From assembly GCA_014607495.2 (NCBI GenBank), contig CP053157.1, forward strand, positions 5,332,001-5,396,000: DNA of 64,000 bases, written 5' to 3'. The notes under the pieces are model-generated. The model saw only the letters and a list, made by a program, of their open reading frames with translations, was not told the DNA's origin and did not search any database. This stretch comes from Carposina sasakii (lineage: Eukaryota; Arthropoda; Insecta; Lepidoptera; Carposinidae). The position numbers and the translations under genes were made by a program. Positions 1 to 8,135 of this stretch are shown here, one piece after another (the first letter of the stretch is position 1; each line of letters begins with the position of its first letter).

Positions 1-386
1 TGGATTCCGACAGTGTTAGCTCAAACTAATTTTTATTGAACTGTAATGCAACTTCATCCATCGAACGTCGTGCATACAGTCGATATACCTTGCGTCTGTG
101 ATTATATTTTGTTAAATGTGTACAAAAGTGACTTTATCGATTTGAAATTTGTGCCAAAGTGATAAACTATTGAGCTGCATTAATTTTGTCAAGTGTTAAA
201 GCTAATTTATGTGTGAATCTTTGAGTAGAAAAGCAAAAATTAACAATGGGTAAAATTGTCCCTTACCTACGACAACTCGCAGATCGCCTGCGCACGGAGG
301 TGGCACTAGCTTGGATTTAACTAACGCTCGTAACTTGGTTTAAAGCGCAACAGACTAGGTACTGTGCAGCGCGCGCCAAATTTAAA
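1..386. other. Left edge, no gene recognised
   Basis: I see no conserved reading frame or splice-bounded exon here. The stretch may be the upstream part of the decayed PHD/FP element that begins at 387, because elements of that kind have a leader before the PHD finger, but the sequence does not prove it. The upstream exons of PGS1 are not here either, so they must lie left of the window. Confidence 0.4.
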
Positions 387-1136
387 ATGTCTACGAAAAC
401 TTGTGCTGGCTGTACCGATGACATTGTTGGGAGAGAATATCTACTGTGTAAGCTTTGCGGCGACGCGTACGTTTTAGAATGCGCTAGTGTAGCATCAAAG
501 AAATTCTCTTCCGTGTCTAAGAATAGCAAACGTGACTGGATATGCCATGGTTGTCGAATGAAGAAACCACGAGGAGATAACACTAACACGTCTGAAGCGA
601 GTTGGTGCGCGTTGAGAGTGGCGAACCCAAATTGGACCCAAACGTTACATTACGGAGAAAAGGACTCATACCTAAAGGTGATATTATGCCCCAACCGAAC
701 GATAACACAAAACATTTAGGCATTGGTGGGTCTAAACCAGGGGTTCCCAAACTTTTTTCTCATAGACCCCTTTCAAAAGTCAACTGGTTCTGGTGGACCC
801 CCTACAGGCCTACACCACATACGAATTCATTGTAAACCAACATTTTTCCACGTCAACGTAGACCCCCATCGAGTCTCCTGTGGACCCCTGGGGGTCCACC
901 TGGATCACTTTGGGAACCACTGGTCTAAACTATCAGTTTTTGTGTCGGAGCATCTGTCACCTTTCAACAAATCACTACATGCCCAGACGAGAAAACTAGC
1001 TAAAGAGCATTCGTATAAGTTTGTGTGGATTCGCAATGAATGTATATTTGTACGTAAAAACGAGGAATGCCAAGCGCTGCGCATACGATCCGAGGACACT
1101 CTGAAACTCATGACATCATCAAGTTCATCTCACTAG
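387..1136 (+). pseudogene. Decayed PHD-finger / FP-domain element ORF, interrupted by a MITE
   Basis: The reading frame from 387 encodes an N-terminal Cys/His-rich PHD-like finger: CAGC near residues 7-10, then CKLCGDAYVLEC, and WICHGC around residue 51. It is followed by a basic linker. Around position 600 the linker continues only in another frame (602-835), so there is a frameshift. After a 185-bp MITE (738-922) a third frame (about 931-1133) carries the C-terminal end of an FP-type domain, with the segments FNKSLHAQTRKLAKE, YKFVWIRN and IFVRKNE, ending LKLM. The coiled-coil and first half of the FP domain are missing. PHD fingers joined to domains resembling baculovirus FP25K are common in repetitive lepidopteran elements, probably non-LTR ORF1 or related genes (family knowledge). 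Frameshift, deletion and insertion together say this copy is dead. It lies in the intron upstream of the first visible PGS1 exon, on the same strand. Confidence 0.7.
738..922. mobile_element. hAT-like MITE, 185 bp, with 8-bp TSD
   Basis: The terminal inverted repeats are CAGGGGTTCCCAAA at the left and, read inward on the other strand, CAGTGGTTCCCAAA at the right, 13 of 14 identical. The element is flanked by the exact 8-bp duplication GTCTAAAC (730-737 and 923-930). An 8-bp TSD and CAG-type ends are hallmarks of hAT elements. It has no transposase, so it is non-autonomous. It split the PHD/FP reading frame after that element was already in place. Confidence 0.9.
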
Positions 1137-1369
1137 CTCTAATAATTAGAAAGATATTTTATACTATCATTTCTTGTATACCAAATTAACAAACCAATAC
1201 AGAATTATGGAAGAAGTGATGTAGGTACACATGGACAGTTATCTTTGCAAGAAAAATCTTCTAGAAATGAGTAAATAGGAGTACATATTGTAATGTAGTC
1301 AATTTCACCACTCATTAAATTAAGCAGCCTTTCTTAAATTGGGTCTAATGTTAGAAAATTTATTTTCAG

Positions 1370-1584
1370 AATCAGATAATGACACATGGGTTTTCCCCTT
1401 GATACAAATGGGAGAATTTGGTATAACTCAAGATGAGGAGGCAACAAGACAGTTCCTGATGTCTACTCCAAAAGGTTCATACATCAGATTGGCCACTGGT
1501 TACTTCAATTTAACAGATCATTATGCTAATACTTTGCTGAAGAAATGCAAAGCAAACATTAGTTTGCTGATGGCACATCCAAAT
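1370..1584 (+). CDS. PGS1: PGS1 exon A
   Basis: The acceptor TTATTTTCAG precedes 1370 and the donor GTAAGT follows 1584. It encodes the segment WVFPLIQMGEFGITQDEE and then ATGYFNLTDHY, matching the PLIQM and TGYFNLT blocks of PGS1. It begins in phase 2, so one codon base comes from an upstream exon outside the window or further left. Confidence 0.9.
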
Positions 1585-4458
1585 GTAAGTAAATGGTTAC
1601 AAAAATTATTTATTATCACCTGTAATTGGCTAGTCGGAATAATAATACCATAGTTCACTTTATATTATTTATAGCTTAAGTTGAAATCCAACAACAGGCC
1701 ATGTCTGGTGTAAATACGGCGTCAAAAATAGTTACTGAAATTACTCTGTAGATGAATACCTATAAAAAATGTAGGCTTAATATTATACAGCATGATTTTT
1801 GGTCGTCAACGTTCCCGAAAACAACGGAATCTCCTCGTCATCACGATCATATTTCTCCATGGAAGCATACCTGGGAAGTGTCTGGTTTCCAAAATATTAG
1901 GGTCTAAAGTTGAGTAAATAGACTGCGTTTTTCTGCATAAATGCACATAGACGCGTGTAGCAAGATTTTTTCACGAAAAATAGTTAATATCTGTCTATAA
2001 AAAAGTACAACATAAACACTAGACACTATAAATTTCGCCCGATCAAGTAATTTAAAAAAATAATAATAATCCCAGCATTTTTTTTGGCATAAACTTACTT
2101 TATTTGATGTATAGAGTACGTACCCTTCGTTAACGGTGGCCACAAAAAAACAAAGAATTTATAATAAGCTAAATGGTGAAAAGTGGTAGGATATTTTGCA
2201 TATTACCTCTTTGGGGATATCAAGTCAGAAATGAATACCATACTTAAGTCTTTTTTTCACCAAATTCTAACATATTTTTTAATTTGATTTCAGGCGAATG
2301 GATTTATGGGCGCTCCAGGTCCTGCTGGAGGGATCCCACATGCATATTCACTGCTTGCCAGAGAGTAAGTAAAACATATACTACAACACTTTGTTTACTT
2401 GAATAGATCATGAAAATAAAGAAGAAAAATAAGTAAATAAGTATTAAAAAGGTAGGTATGTCATGTCTGAAATCAGATTTTATAGTAAATGGTGGATACC
2501 TAATCCTATTCTACTATGTTATAACAGCTTATAACATTAGAATAACACACAAAGATCTCTTCATTGAAGTTGCGGACATCAGCCAATATCTAATAGGTAC
2601 TTCCAATGGATCAGCAGATTCAATTTTTTTTTTACTAGGTAACTGACCACAGAGTCAGCTGATTTGCCTCATCAATGTAGGTATGTGCTGTAGATGGAAT
2701 GTAGGATCCACAAGAGCTGAATCCCCCTCTGTGAGGGATCTGAGACATGTCCCATGTGCCCTTTCCTAAATCCACCTATGGTACTTACATTGAAATATTT
2801 GATACAGATTTTGGGATAAAGTACAACAAACGAATCAAGCAAGTAGGGTGAGCATTCTGGAGTATGAACGCCCGGAGTGGACCTTCCATGCCAAAGGATT
2901 GTGGTAAGAGCAATATTGAGTTTAGAAATTTACTGACTTCATTATCAGAGGCGGCTGCTGACATTTTTAGATGGGTGTTCACTCCCTTAACGAATGGGAT
3001 GGTGCAAGTTCAACCGTACACCTATAAAAATTCAGATGACCTAATGAAACACATTAAAGACAACCATATCGCGTTCTAACTCGGACTAAGCGACCTCTAG
3101 TGGCGGACTAAGCGACCTCTAGTGGCGGCATACGCGAATGAAAGTGAGCGGCGCTCCAGATAAGGCTAATTTTCTATACGAAATCTTCTGTTTCACGCGC
3201 CGGCCTATGTCGGTACGTCTCTTTCGCACTCATTGAATACAGTACTAGGAATCGTACCAAATTTCGTTTCATTGGAGCGCGATTCGTAGAGCTCTACTCT
3301 ATATATAATATTACAACTTATTTGAGACGAACGCGTAGACACTATTGTATAAACATAGTAGAATTGAAAGATAATTATAAATATAGAGAAATATAGATTG
3401 CCTATGTAATCTTCGTGGATGGGAGTGCACCGCACCAACGCTCCATAGGACGAGCCGCCAGTGTTCATTATTAAGCTTTTGCCTTTTGCTGTGTCCTCTA
3501 TATTGTTATATTTCTGTAAAGTAATCTGTCTAAAGAAGTAGTTTGTTATTCCTAGCTGCATCCGCTTGAAAGTAAAAGTCTATTAAAGAATTCGGAGGCG
3601 TTCCCTCAGGCGATTATCCAGCAATTAGTCACAGTTTTCATCTGACCCCACTATGCTGAACGCCCTCCTCCGTGATTCAACAGTTCTGGTAGCTGTAGGA
3701 TCTCTTTAGTTATCCTGCAGTTCTGTCTACCCAATTTTACGTATTTTAAGGAAGACAGGCGTGATTATGTATATTATTATGTATGTGTAATTTTTAACTC
3801 TCAGGTACTACCCCCCCGGTAGTAGCGTCCCGTGGGTCACGATCGTGGGCTCGGCTAACCTCGGCGAACGCTCGGTGCGACGCGATTTAGAAGCGCAGGC
3901 GGTCATATTGACATCTTCGCCCGATTTACAGGTATGACTAGCTTGTGAGAATGGATGCTTGATTATCTGTCTGTTCTCTTTAGGTTTATGGGTTCTTAAA
4001 CAAAATCGAAATCAATGGCTTTGATACCTACCATGAGCTTTATTTACCACAATCGGTAGGTGGCAGTAGGGCCCGACGGCCAGAATATTGTGTCAGGTAC
4101 CTCTCACGGATCGATGCGCCAAAATATACTGTAACTTTTTGTTTTGACAGGTTTTCGATCCAGCAAAAAAATTTGGATCGTTTGTGTTTCGGATCTGTTT
4201 GGGACCTTAACAGAATATAAGAAAGAACGCATTAGTCCCTGCTTCCATTCTTCTTACACTGCGCCTGTCTATGACGCTTGTTGACCAGACTATAATAAAA
4301 ACTAATTATTTCCACAGAAGAGGCTCCAAGCCGAGTGTAGCAAGCTTCATGAGTACGCAACAGAATTGCGGCGCGGGTCTGCAGGAGAGGAAAGCGCCGC
4401 TTTGGGTGAGAGCCTCCGTGGGACTGTTCAGGAGCTACTTTTAAGAGACTCTTATTAG
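1370..4458 (+). CDS. PGS1: PGS1, phosphatidylglycerophosphate synthase, C-terminal exons (partial)
   Basis: CDP-diacylglycerol--glycerol-3-phosphate 3-phosphatidyltransferase, which makes phosphatidylglycerophosphate in mitochondria as the committed step toward cardiolipin. Five exons are visible: 1370-1584, 2294-2364, 2808-2903, 3805-3931 and 4318-4458. All have GT-AG borders and compatible phases up to the last exon. They give about 216 codons, roughly the last 40 percent of the ~556-residue human protein. The second phospholipase-D-type motif is split across exons 3 and 4: TFHAKGLW joins YYPPGSS, followed by VGSANLGERS and RRDLEAQ. The first HKD motif and the mitochondrial targeting region lie outside the window. 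The last exon starts in frame (KRLQAEC...) but the family's conserved LWV...F ending is in the +1 frame (see findings). The gene converges with rhomboid. Introns hold a TACAGG-type MITE, a 22-bp duplication and a LINE tail. Confidence 0.9.
1786..2154 (+). mobile_element. TACAGG-type MITE, family I copy 1 (PGS1 intron)
   Basis: It starts TACAGCATGATTTTTGGTCG and contains the family's internal blocks (CATGGAAGCATACCTGGGAA; ATAAATGCACAT; ATTTCGCCCGATCAAGTAA; AGAGTACGTACCCTTCGTTA). Five other copies lie in this window. Its right end has degenerated to CCACAAAAAAACAAA and lacks the final CCTGTA. Family ends in the other copies are TACAGG(A/G)TG next to TA, consistent with a TA target duplication. 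Confidence 0.85.
2294..2364 (+). CDS. PGS1: PGS1 exon B
   Basis: A 71-nt exon between GATTTCAG and GTAAGT encodes NGFMGAPGPAGGIPHAYS, the counterpart of the NGFFGAKGVAGAIPAAY block in human PGS1. It ends two bases into a codon that is completed as Glu by the next exon. Confidence 0.92.
2808..2903 (+). CDS. PGS1: PGS1 exon C (first half of second HKD motif)
   Basis: A 96-nt exon between GATACAG and GTAAGAG. It ends with WTFHAKGL plus the first two bases of a Trp codon. The His and Lys of TFHAKG are catalytic in the PLD superfamily. The phase joins exactly to the exon at 3805. Confidence 0.92.
3082..3125. repeat. 22-bp tandem duplication
   Basis: CGGACTAAGCGACCTCTAGT plus GG is present twice without a change, and the first bases of a third unit (CGG) follow. 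It is inside the PGS1 intron between exons C and D. The CCTCTAGTGGCGG motif is of a kind seen in insect dispersed repeats, but I cannot name a family. Confidence 0.85.
3595..3797 (+). repeat. LINE 3'-tail-like fragment
   Basis: It contains GTAGGATCTCTTTAGTTATC followed by CTGCAGTTCTG and then GGCGTGATTATGTAT with short TATG-like repeats. Similar tails recur at 50752-50870, 61330-61400 and, inverted, at 44249-44416. Such TATG-ended tails are typical of lepidopteran non-LTR elements. It ends just before the acceptor of PGS1 exon D. Confidence 0.6.
3805..3931 (+). CDS. PGS1: PGS1 exon D (GSANLGERS)
   Basis: A 127-nt exon between CTCTCAG and GTATGA. It completes the Trp codon and encodes YYPPGSSVPW, then VGSANLGERSVRRDLEAQ, the family's GSPNFGYRSVHRDLEAQ block. 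It is notably GC-rich compared with the flanking introns, and a LINE tail ends about ten bases upstream of it. Confidence 0.92.
4318..4458 (+). CDS. PGS1: PGS1 terminal exon, apparent frameshift
   Basis: After the acceptor TTTCCACAG the phase-0 frame gives KRLQAECSKLHEYATELRR, which fits the helical region before the C-terminus, and then runs to TAG at 4456-4458 with an unfamiliar tail ending LLLRDSY. In the +1 frame the same DNA encodes KAPLWVRASVGLFRSYF and stops at 4442-4444, which matches the family ending (human ...VKLWVKMVTPLIKNFF). One extra base between about 4360 and 4390 would explain this. No intron of workable size can be placed there. Confidence 0.75.
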   Translation, partial: KRLQAECSKLHEYATELRRGSAGEESAALGESLRGTVQELLLRDSY

Positions 4459-4597
4459 TTTAAATTTATAACGTTGGTCACTTGTAGTAAACTAAATCTA
4501 GAAATAAGTTAAATGGAGAATTTGCACACATGCTGTCTTACTTTTTCAGATATAAACAGAAAGAGATGTCGTGTGTGTGTGATAGACGTCATTTAAC

Positions 4598-4603
4598 AAT
4601 AAA
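4598..4603 (+). terminator. Candidate PGS1 poly(A) signal
   Basis: An AATAAA hexamer lies 140 bases after the PGS1 stop codons, preceded by a short GT-repeat. It is the first canonical signal downstream of the gene on this strand. Transcript data are needed to confirm it. Confidence 0.5.
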
Positions 4604-5114
4604 TCTGGTATCACACATTTACTGCATGTGGAAATTAATCAGGAATTATGTGTAAAGTCCGTTTCTATGTCTGATTTTGTAACTAACATTTTTTGTATGC
4701 AATAACACAAATAATGTAGTCTTACACATAGTAACTAGCGCCATCATTTAAAGGAACTATTGATTGGATGAAACACACTACCTATTTGTATTTAAGTATG
4801 GCTATGGAAAAGGACATAGGGAGGCTTTAACATATTGTTAATATTTATTCAGTGAAGTTGTTACGCGGGTTATGCTGAATTTTAATTTTATTGACATTTT
4901 GAACAGGCTGTGGAAAAAAATATTATATAATAATTATTAGCATTTATGTATGTTCGCACTTTCAGTATTTGATAAAAGTAAATTAATATTTTATGACGAT
5001 GTTATCAACAGTCACATACAGATAGACATTGTATGGAAAATACTATTTAATATAGATATTTACTATTCTTATGTTTATGTACTTACCTAACTGTCAACAC
5101 GAATTAAAGCCTAA
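4604..5114. other. Convergent intergenic space, nothing recognised
   Basis: AT-rich sequence after the PGS1 poly(A) signal, with no reading frame or repeat I recognise up to the Harbinger-like MITE. Confidence 0.5.
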
Positions 5115-5290
5115 GGGTCGGTTCATATCTGACAGATGATGTGTCGAGCGTATCAGTTTAACAATAGACGCTGTACGCACTAACGAATCATCGGTTGAGT
5201 GTGAACGGTCGAGTGTTTTTCGATACATTTTGTCTGTTCTGGCGTGACGCGATCGATAATACGCATGTTCCGTCAAATATGAACCGACCC
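5115..5290. mobile_element. Harbinger-like MITE, 176 bp, TAA TSD
   Basis: The left end is GGGTCGGTTCATATCTGAC and the inverted right end is GGGTCGGTTCATATTTGAC, 18 of 19 identical, directly flanked by TAA on both sides (5112-5114 and 5291-5293). A 3-bp TWA/TNA duplication with GG-starting ends is diagnostic for PIF/Harbinger elements. It has no coding capacity. Confidence 0.85.
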
Positions 5291-5423
5291 TAAAAGCGCA
5301 TTATGTCCAATTCGTGAAATGTCTAAAAATGTCCAATTTCAAAGATTTTCTTTAGCTATAAATATTAGCATCTTTAGCAGCTAAAAATAATAGTAGGTAT
5401 GTATTAGCATCACCCTATCTGTA

Positions 5424-5753
5424 TACAGATGTTTTTTCGTTGCTTAACGAAGGGTACGTACTCTATACATCAAATAATGTGAGTTTATGGCAAAAAAATG
5501 CTAGGAAACGATGTAAATTTTTTTTAAAATAAATAATTACTTGATCGGGCGAAATTTATAGTGTCCAGTGTTTATGCTAGTTTTATCATAGACAGATATT
5601 AATTATATCTCGTGAAAAAATGTTGCTACCCGCGTCTATGTGCATTTATGCAGAAAAATGCAGACACTTCCCAGGTATGCTTCCATGGAGAAAAATGACG
5701 ATGAGGAGATTCCGTAGTTTTCGAGAATGTTGACGACCAAAAATCGCCCTGTA
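5424..5753 (-). mobile_element. TACAGG-type MITE, family I copy 2
   Basis: It runs from TACAGATGTTTTTTCGTTGC to ACCAAAAATCGCCCTGTA, about 330 bp, with TA on both outer sides. It is inverted relative to copy 1 and lacks the segment between the ATAAATGCACAT-type block and the CCTGGGAA block that longer copies have. It has TIR-like ends but no reading frame. Confidence 0.85.
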
Positions 5754-6243
5754 TATTGTCAGTTTCCTCCAGTTTCCAGAAAAATACTTACAAGTTATAT
5801 TTTACCCCAACGAAGAGTGCCTTATAATGATTGGGCTTATAGTAAAAAACAAATTTTCACCCCACAGAAAGTATACTTACTTATACTTCTGTGATTGCTT
5901 AGTTGACATTTTGCGAATTGAACATAATGCGCCTAAACAATGAAATATTTATTTAATTTAGGTACTTATAATTATAGTCTCTTTATTTATAATATTTAAA
6001 TTGTGGAACGTTAATTTAATTTAAAAAAAATTATATTGAAGTTAAGTAACCTAACAGTTTTTGAATTTTATTAGATACTATCTTGCGTCATGTACTTAGA
6101 TATAAGGATCTAGACGCTGTCCACTTAGCTTTGTAATGTCCTTTTCATCATGTGAGATTATGATTCATGATCTCCTATCCTATGTAGGTATAAGGCCCAG
6201 TTGCATCCTTGGTCAACGTTCAAATAGTGACGATTGTTTTTAT
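5754..6243. other. AT-rich spacer, nothing recognised
   Basis: No repeat family, reading frame or RNA gene recognised. Confidence 0.4.
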
Positions 6244-6476
6244 ATACATAAGGCCCCCCCCCCGGAATGACGGCGGCTGATGCCGCGGCGGCCGCTCGCC
6301 ACCTCCCAAGCCTACGAACCTAGTCCTCTTCACCAGCTTGAAAACTTCGAAAAGGTCTCCGCGTACTCACGGCACCGCGAGCAGCGCATATTCCGCCGAC
6401 AGACGCGTGATCGGACAGCCGCGCGTCCTTTTTGGAGTCCTTTTGGAGGCCCTAACACATTGATAGTTCTAATGTG
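6244..6476. repeat. GC-rich block, probable transposon fragment
   Basis: A sharply bounded GC-rich island begins with a C-run at 6254-6262, continues with GATGCCGCGGCGGCCGCTCG, and ends near GGAGGCCCTAACACATTG. The AT-rich DNA on either side makes insertion of foreign repeat DNA plausible, for example the 5' part of a non-LTR element. The +frame 6280-6477 has no recognisable domain. Alternatively it is an isolated CpG-rich regulatory patch. Confidence 0.35.
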
Positions 6477-7679
6477 ATTGGTGCAAAAGGGCCTAGGGAT
6501 TTCCTTGTGATTTCTATATGACAGTACTTATAGAAACCACATTTACTTTGGTAAAAAAAAGAGATAATAGCTTTCCATTAACTTTTTAATCAGTATTCAT
6601 TCTTATTATCATTCATATAATCACATAATTATAATTATCTCGATTCACTCTTAAAATTAATTTAAAATAAATTAAACGAAAACACTCTGCAAAAATCTAT
6701 ACAAAAAAATCAGTCGTTTTGTGACAATTATTTGATTACAATTAAAAGTATACAATCAATTTACAATAATAGGAATCAGGCACATATTATTAGAACTACA
6801 AACCTATCTAGTGAGTTGGAGATATACATTATGAATCCAAAACGCGCATTGGAACTGGACGAAATCATTTACATTACATACATGTATGTAACGAAAGCGG
6901 AATTAATAAATATATTATTGTATCATTCATTATCATGCGATAAAATAAAAATAAAACTCACTTTTGAGCATAATCATTATTGATTAAAATTTCAATTGCA
7001 ATTGAGCAATTCAACATATTCGTGTTACAATTAGCAAATTCTGAGCAAAACTTGTAAGTGAATTCTAGCATAATCAACATTAAATACAATCAAATACTTT
7101 GCTACAGAGTAGAGAAAACCTGAAGTGACGCCATTTTAAACTAATCTTTGGTGTACGGGCATACTACGCTGACGCACTCAACTAAATGCTCAGTTTATAA
7201 TCAAATAATCCCTAACATCCAACATTTAGTTCAGCCGGTCAGTTCACACGGAACATATTGTATTGTGTCGCGGTAACGCCTTCATCCATTAACACTACGG
7301 ACGAGTAGGTACAAAAATAGTTCACCTATCCATTACTATTAAGACTACTTAACAATTAAGTATAGCGGGGAGGCCGCAACGAACACTGAACAGCACACGA
7401 CATAAACAAAATACTTTCAACACTGGAATAGGCATAAAAATACCGGGAATTAGATTGGCGAGCCTCCCCAAATTATAATGCTACTTATCGCGAATCACAC
7501 TAATGAAAATTGACTAGGCGTGTTGAGGGTGGGCGCGGGCGACTTGGGAATCGCTGCGCCACGGTTAGAACTCAATTGAACCCCATTCCAACGGTCCTGC
7601 TACCGCTTGAAGATTGCTATAAATTCCAGCTTCAAAGGATCGTCCAACATACCAACACTTTATACGAATCAATACTATT
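6477..7679. other. Downstream flank / possible 3' UTR of rhomboid
   Basis: AT-rich, no exon recognised. The part near 7500-7680 is less AT-rich and adjoins the 34-bp repeat, so it may belong to the rhomboid 3' UTR. I cannot fix a poly(A) site. Confidence 0.3.
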
Positions 7680-7779
7680 CAACATCTCTTCACACGTGGA
7701 AGGTTGGACAATTCAACATCTCTTCACACGTGGAAGGTTGGACAATTCAACATCTCTTCACACGTGGAAGGTTGGACAA
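7680..7779. repeat. 34-bp tandem repeat, three units, each with CACGTG
   Basis: Units start at 7680, 7714 and 7748. Each reads CAACATCTCTTCACACGTGG then AAGGTTGGACAATT, and the third loses its last bases. The copies are identical, so the expansion is recent. Each unit contains the palindrome CACGTG, a bHLH E-box. It lies about 120 bases beyond the rhomboid stop codon, probably inside its 3' UTR or just past it. Confidence 0.92.
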
Positions 7780-7898
7780 ACAGTTGGGCTTGGACGACAC
7801 ACGATCGTGTGGAGCCGGCATACTAGATCAATTGGGCACCGTTGAGCATTGCGACCGGACAGGCCGGGTCAGCGCGCGCCGAAGCTGCGTAAGGCAGG

Positions 7899-8135
7899 TC
7901 AGAACCCTGCATCGGGCGGCGGGTCGGGCGGCATGTAGTGTAACTCATCAACTGGACCACTGAACACGTTGTATAGTACTGCGAATAGGGTGCACGCGGC
8001 GTACGCTCCCAATGCCGCCCACCAGAGTAGTCTTTCCCACAGCCTTTGCTGCGCGTGCTTTAACACCAGGAGGCCTATAGTCAGCCCCGCCAGCGCGCCG
8101 GCTACGTGTGCCGCGTACGACACCGGTGGTGCTTC
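7899..8135 (-). CDS. rho: rhomboid coding exon 5 (catalytic histidine, stop)
   Basis: The acceptor is TCAAGCAG, and TGA is at 7901-7899. It encodes EAPPVSYAAHVAGALAGLTI with the catalytic His, a following helix (LLWWAALGAYAACTLFAVLY) and a proline-rich tail ending PPDPPPDAGF. An alternative acceptor three bases upstream would add one Gln. Confidence 0.93.
   Translation of the reverse strand, partial: EAPPVSYAAHVAGALAGLTIGLLVLKHAQQRLWERLLWWAALGAYAACTLFAVLYNVFSGPVDELHYMPPDPPPDAGF

Noticed and set aside
2785..2982. Minus-strand frame of 65 codons over PGS1 exon C
   Set aside because: Shadow of the real exon on the other strand.
6732..6983. 83-codon plus-strand ORF
   Set aside because: AT-driven codon content (Ile, Asn, Lys, Tyr), no domain and no splice or promoter context.
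7680..7779. CRISPR array
   Set aside because: Identical head-to-tail 34-bp units with no variable spacers, in an animal genome.
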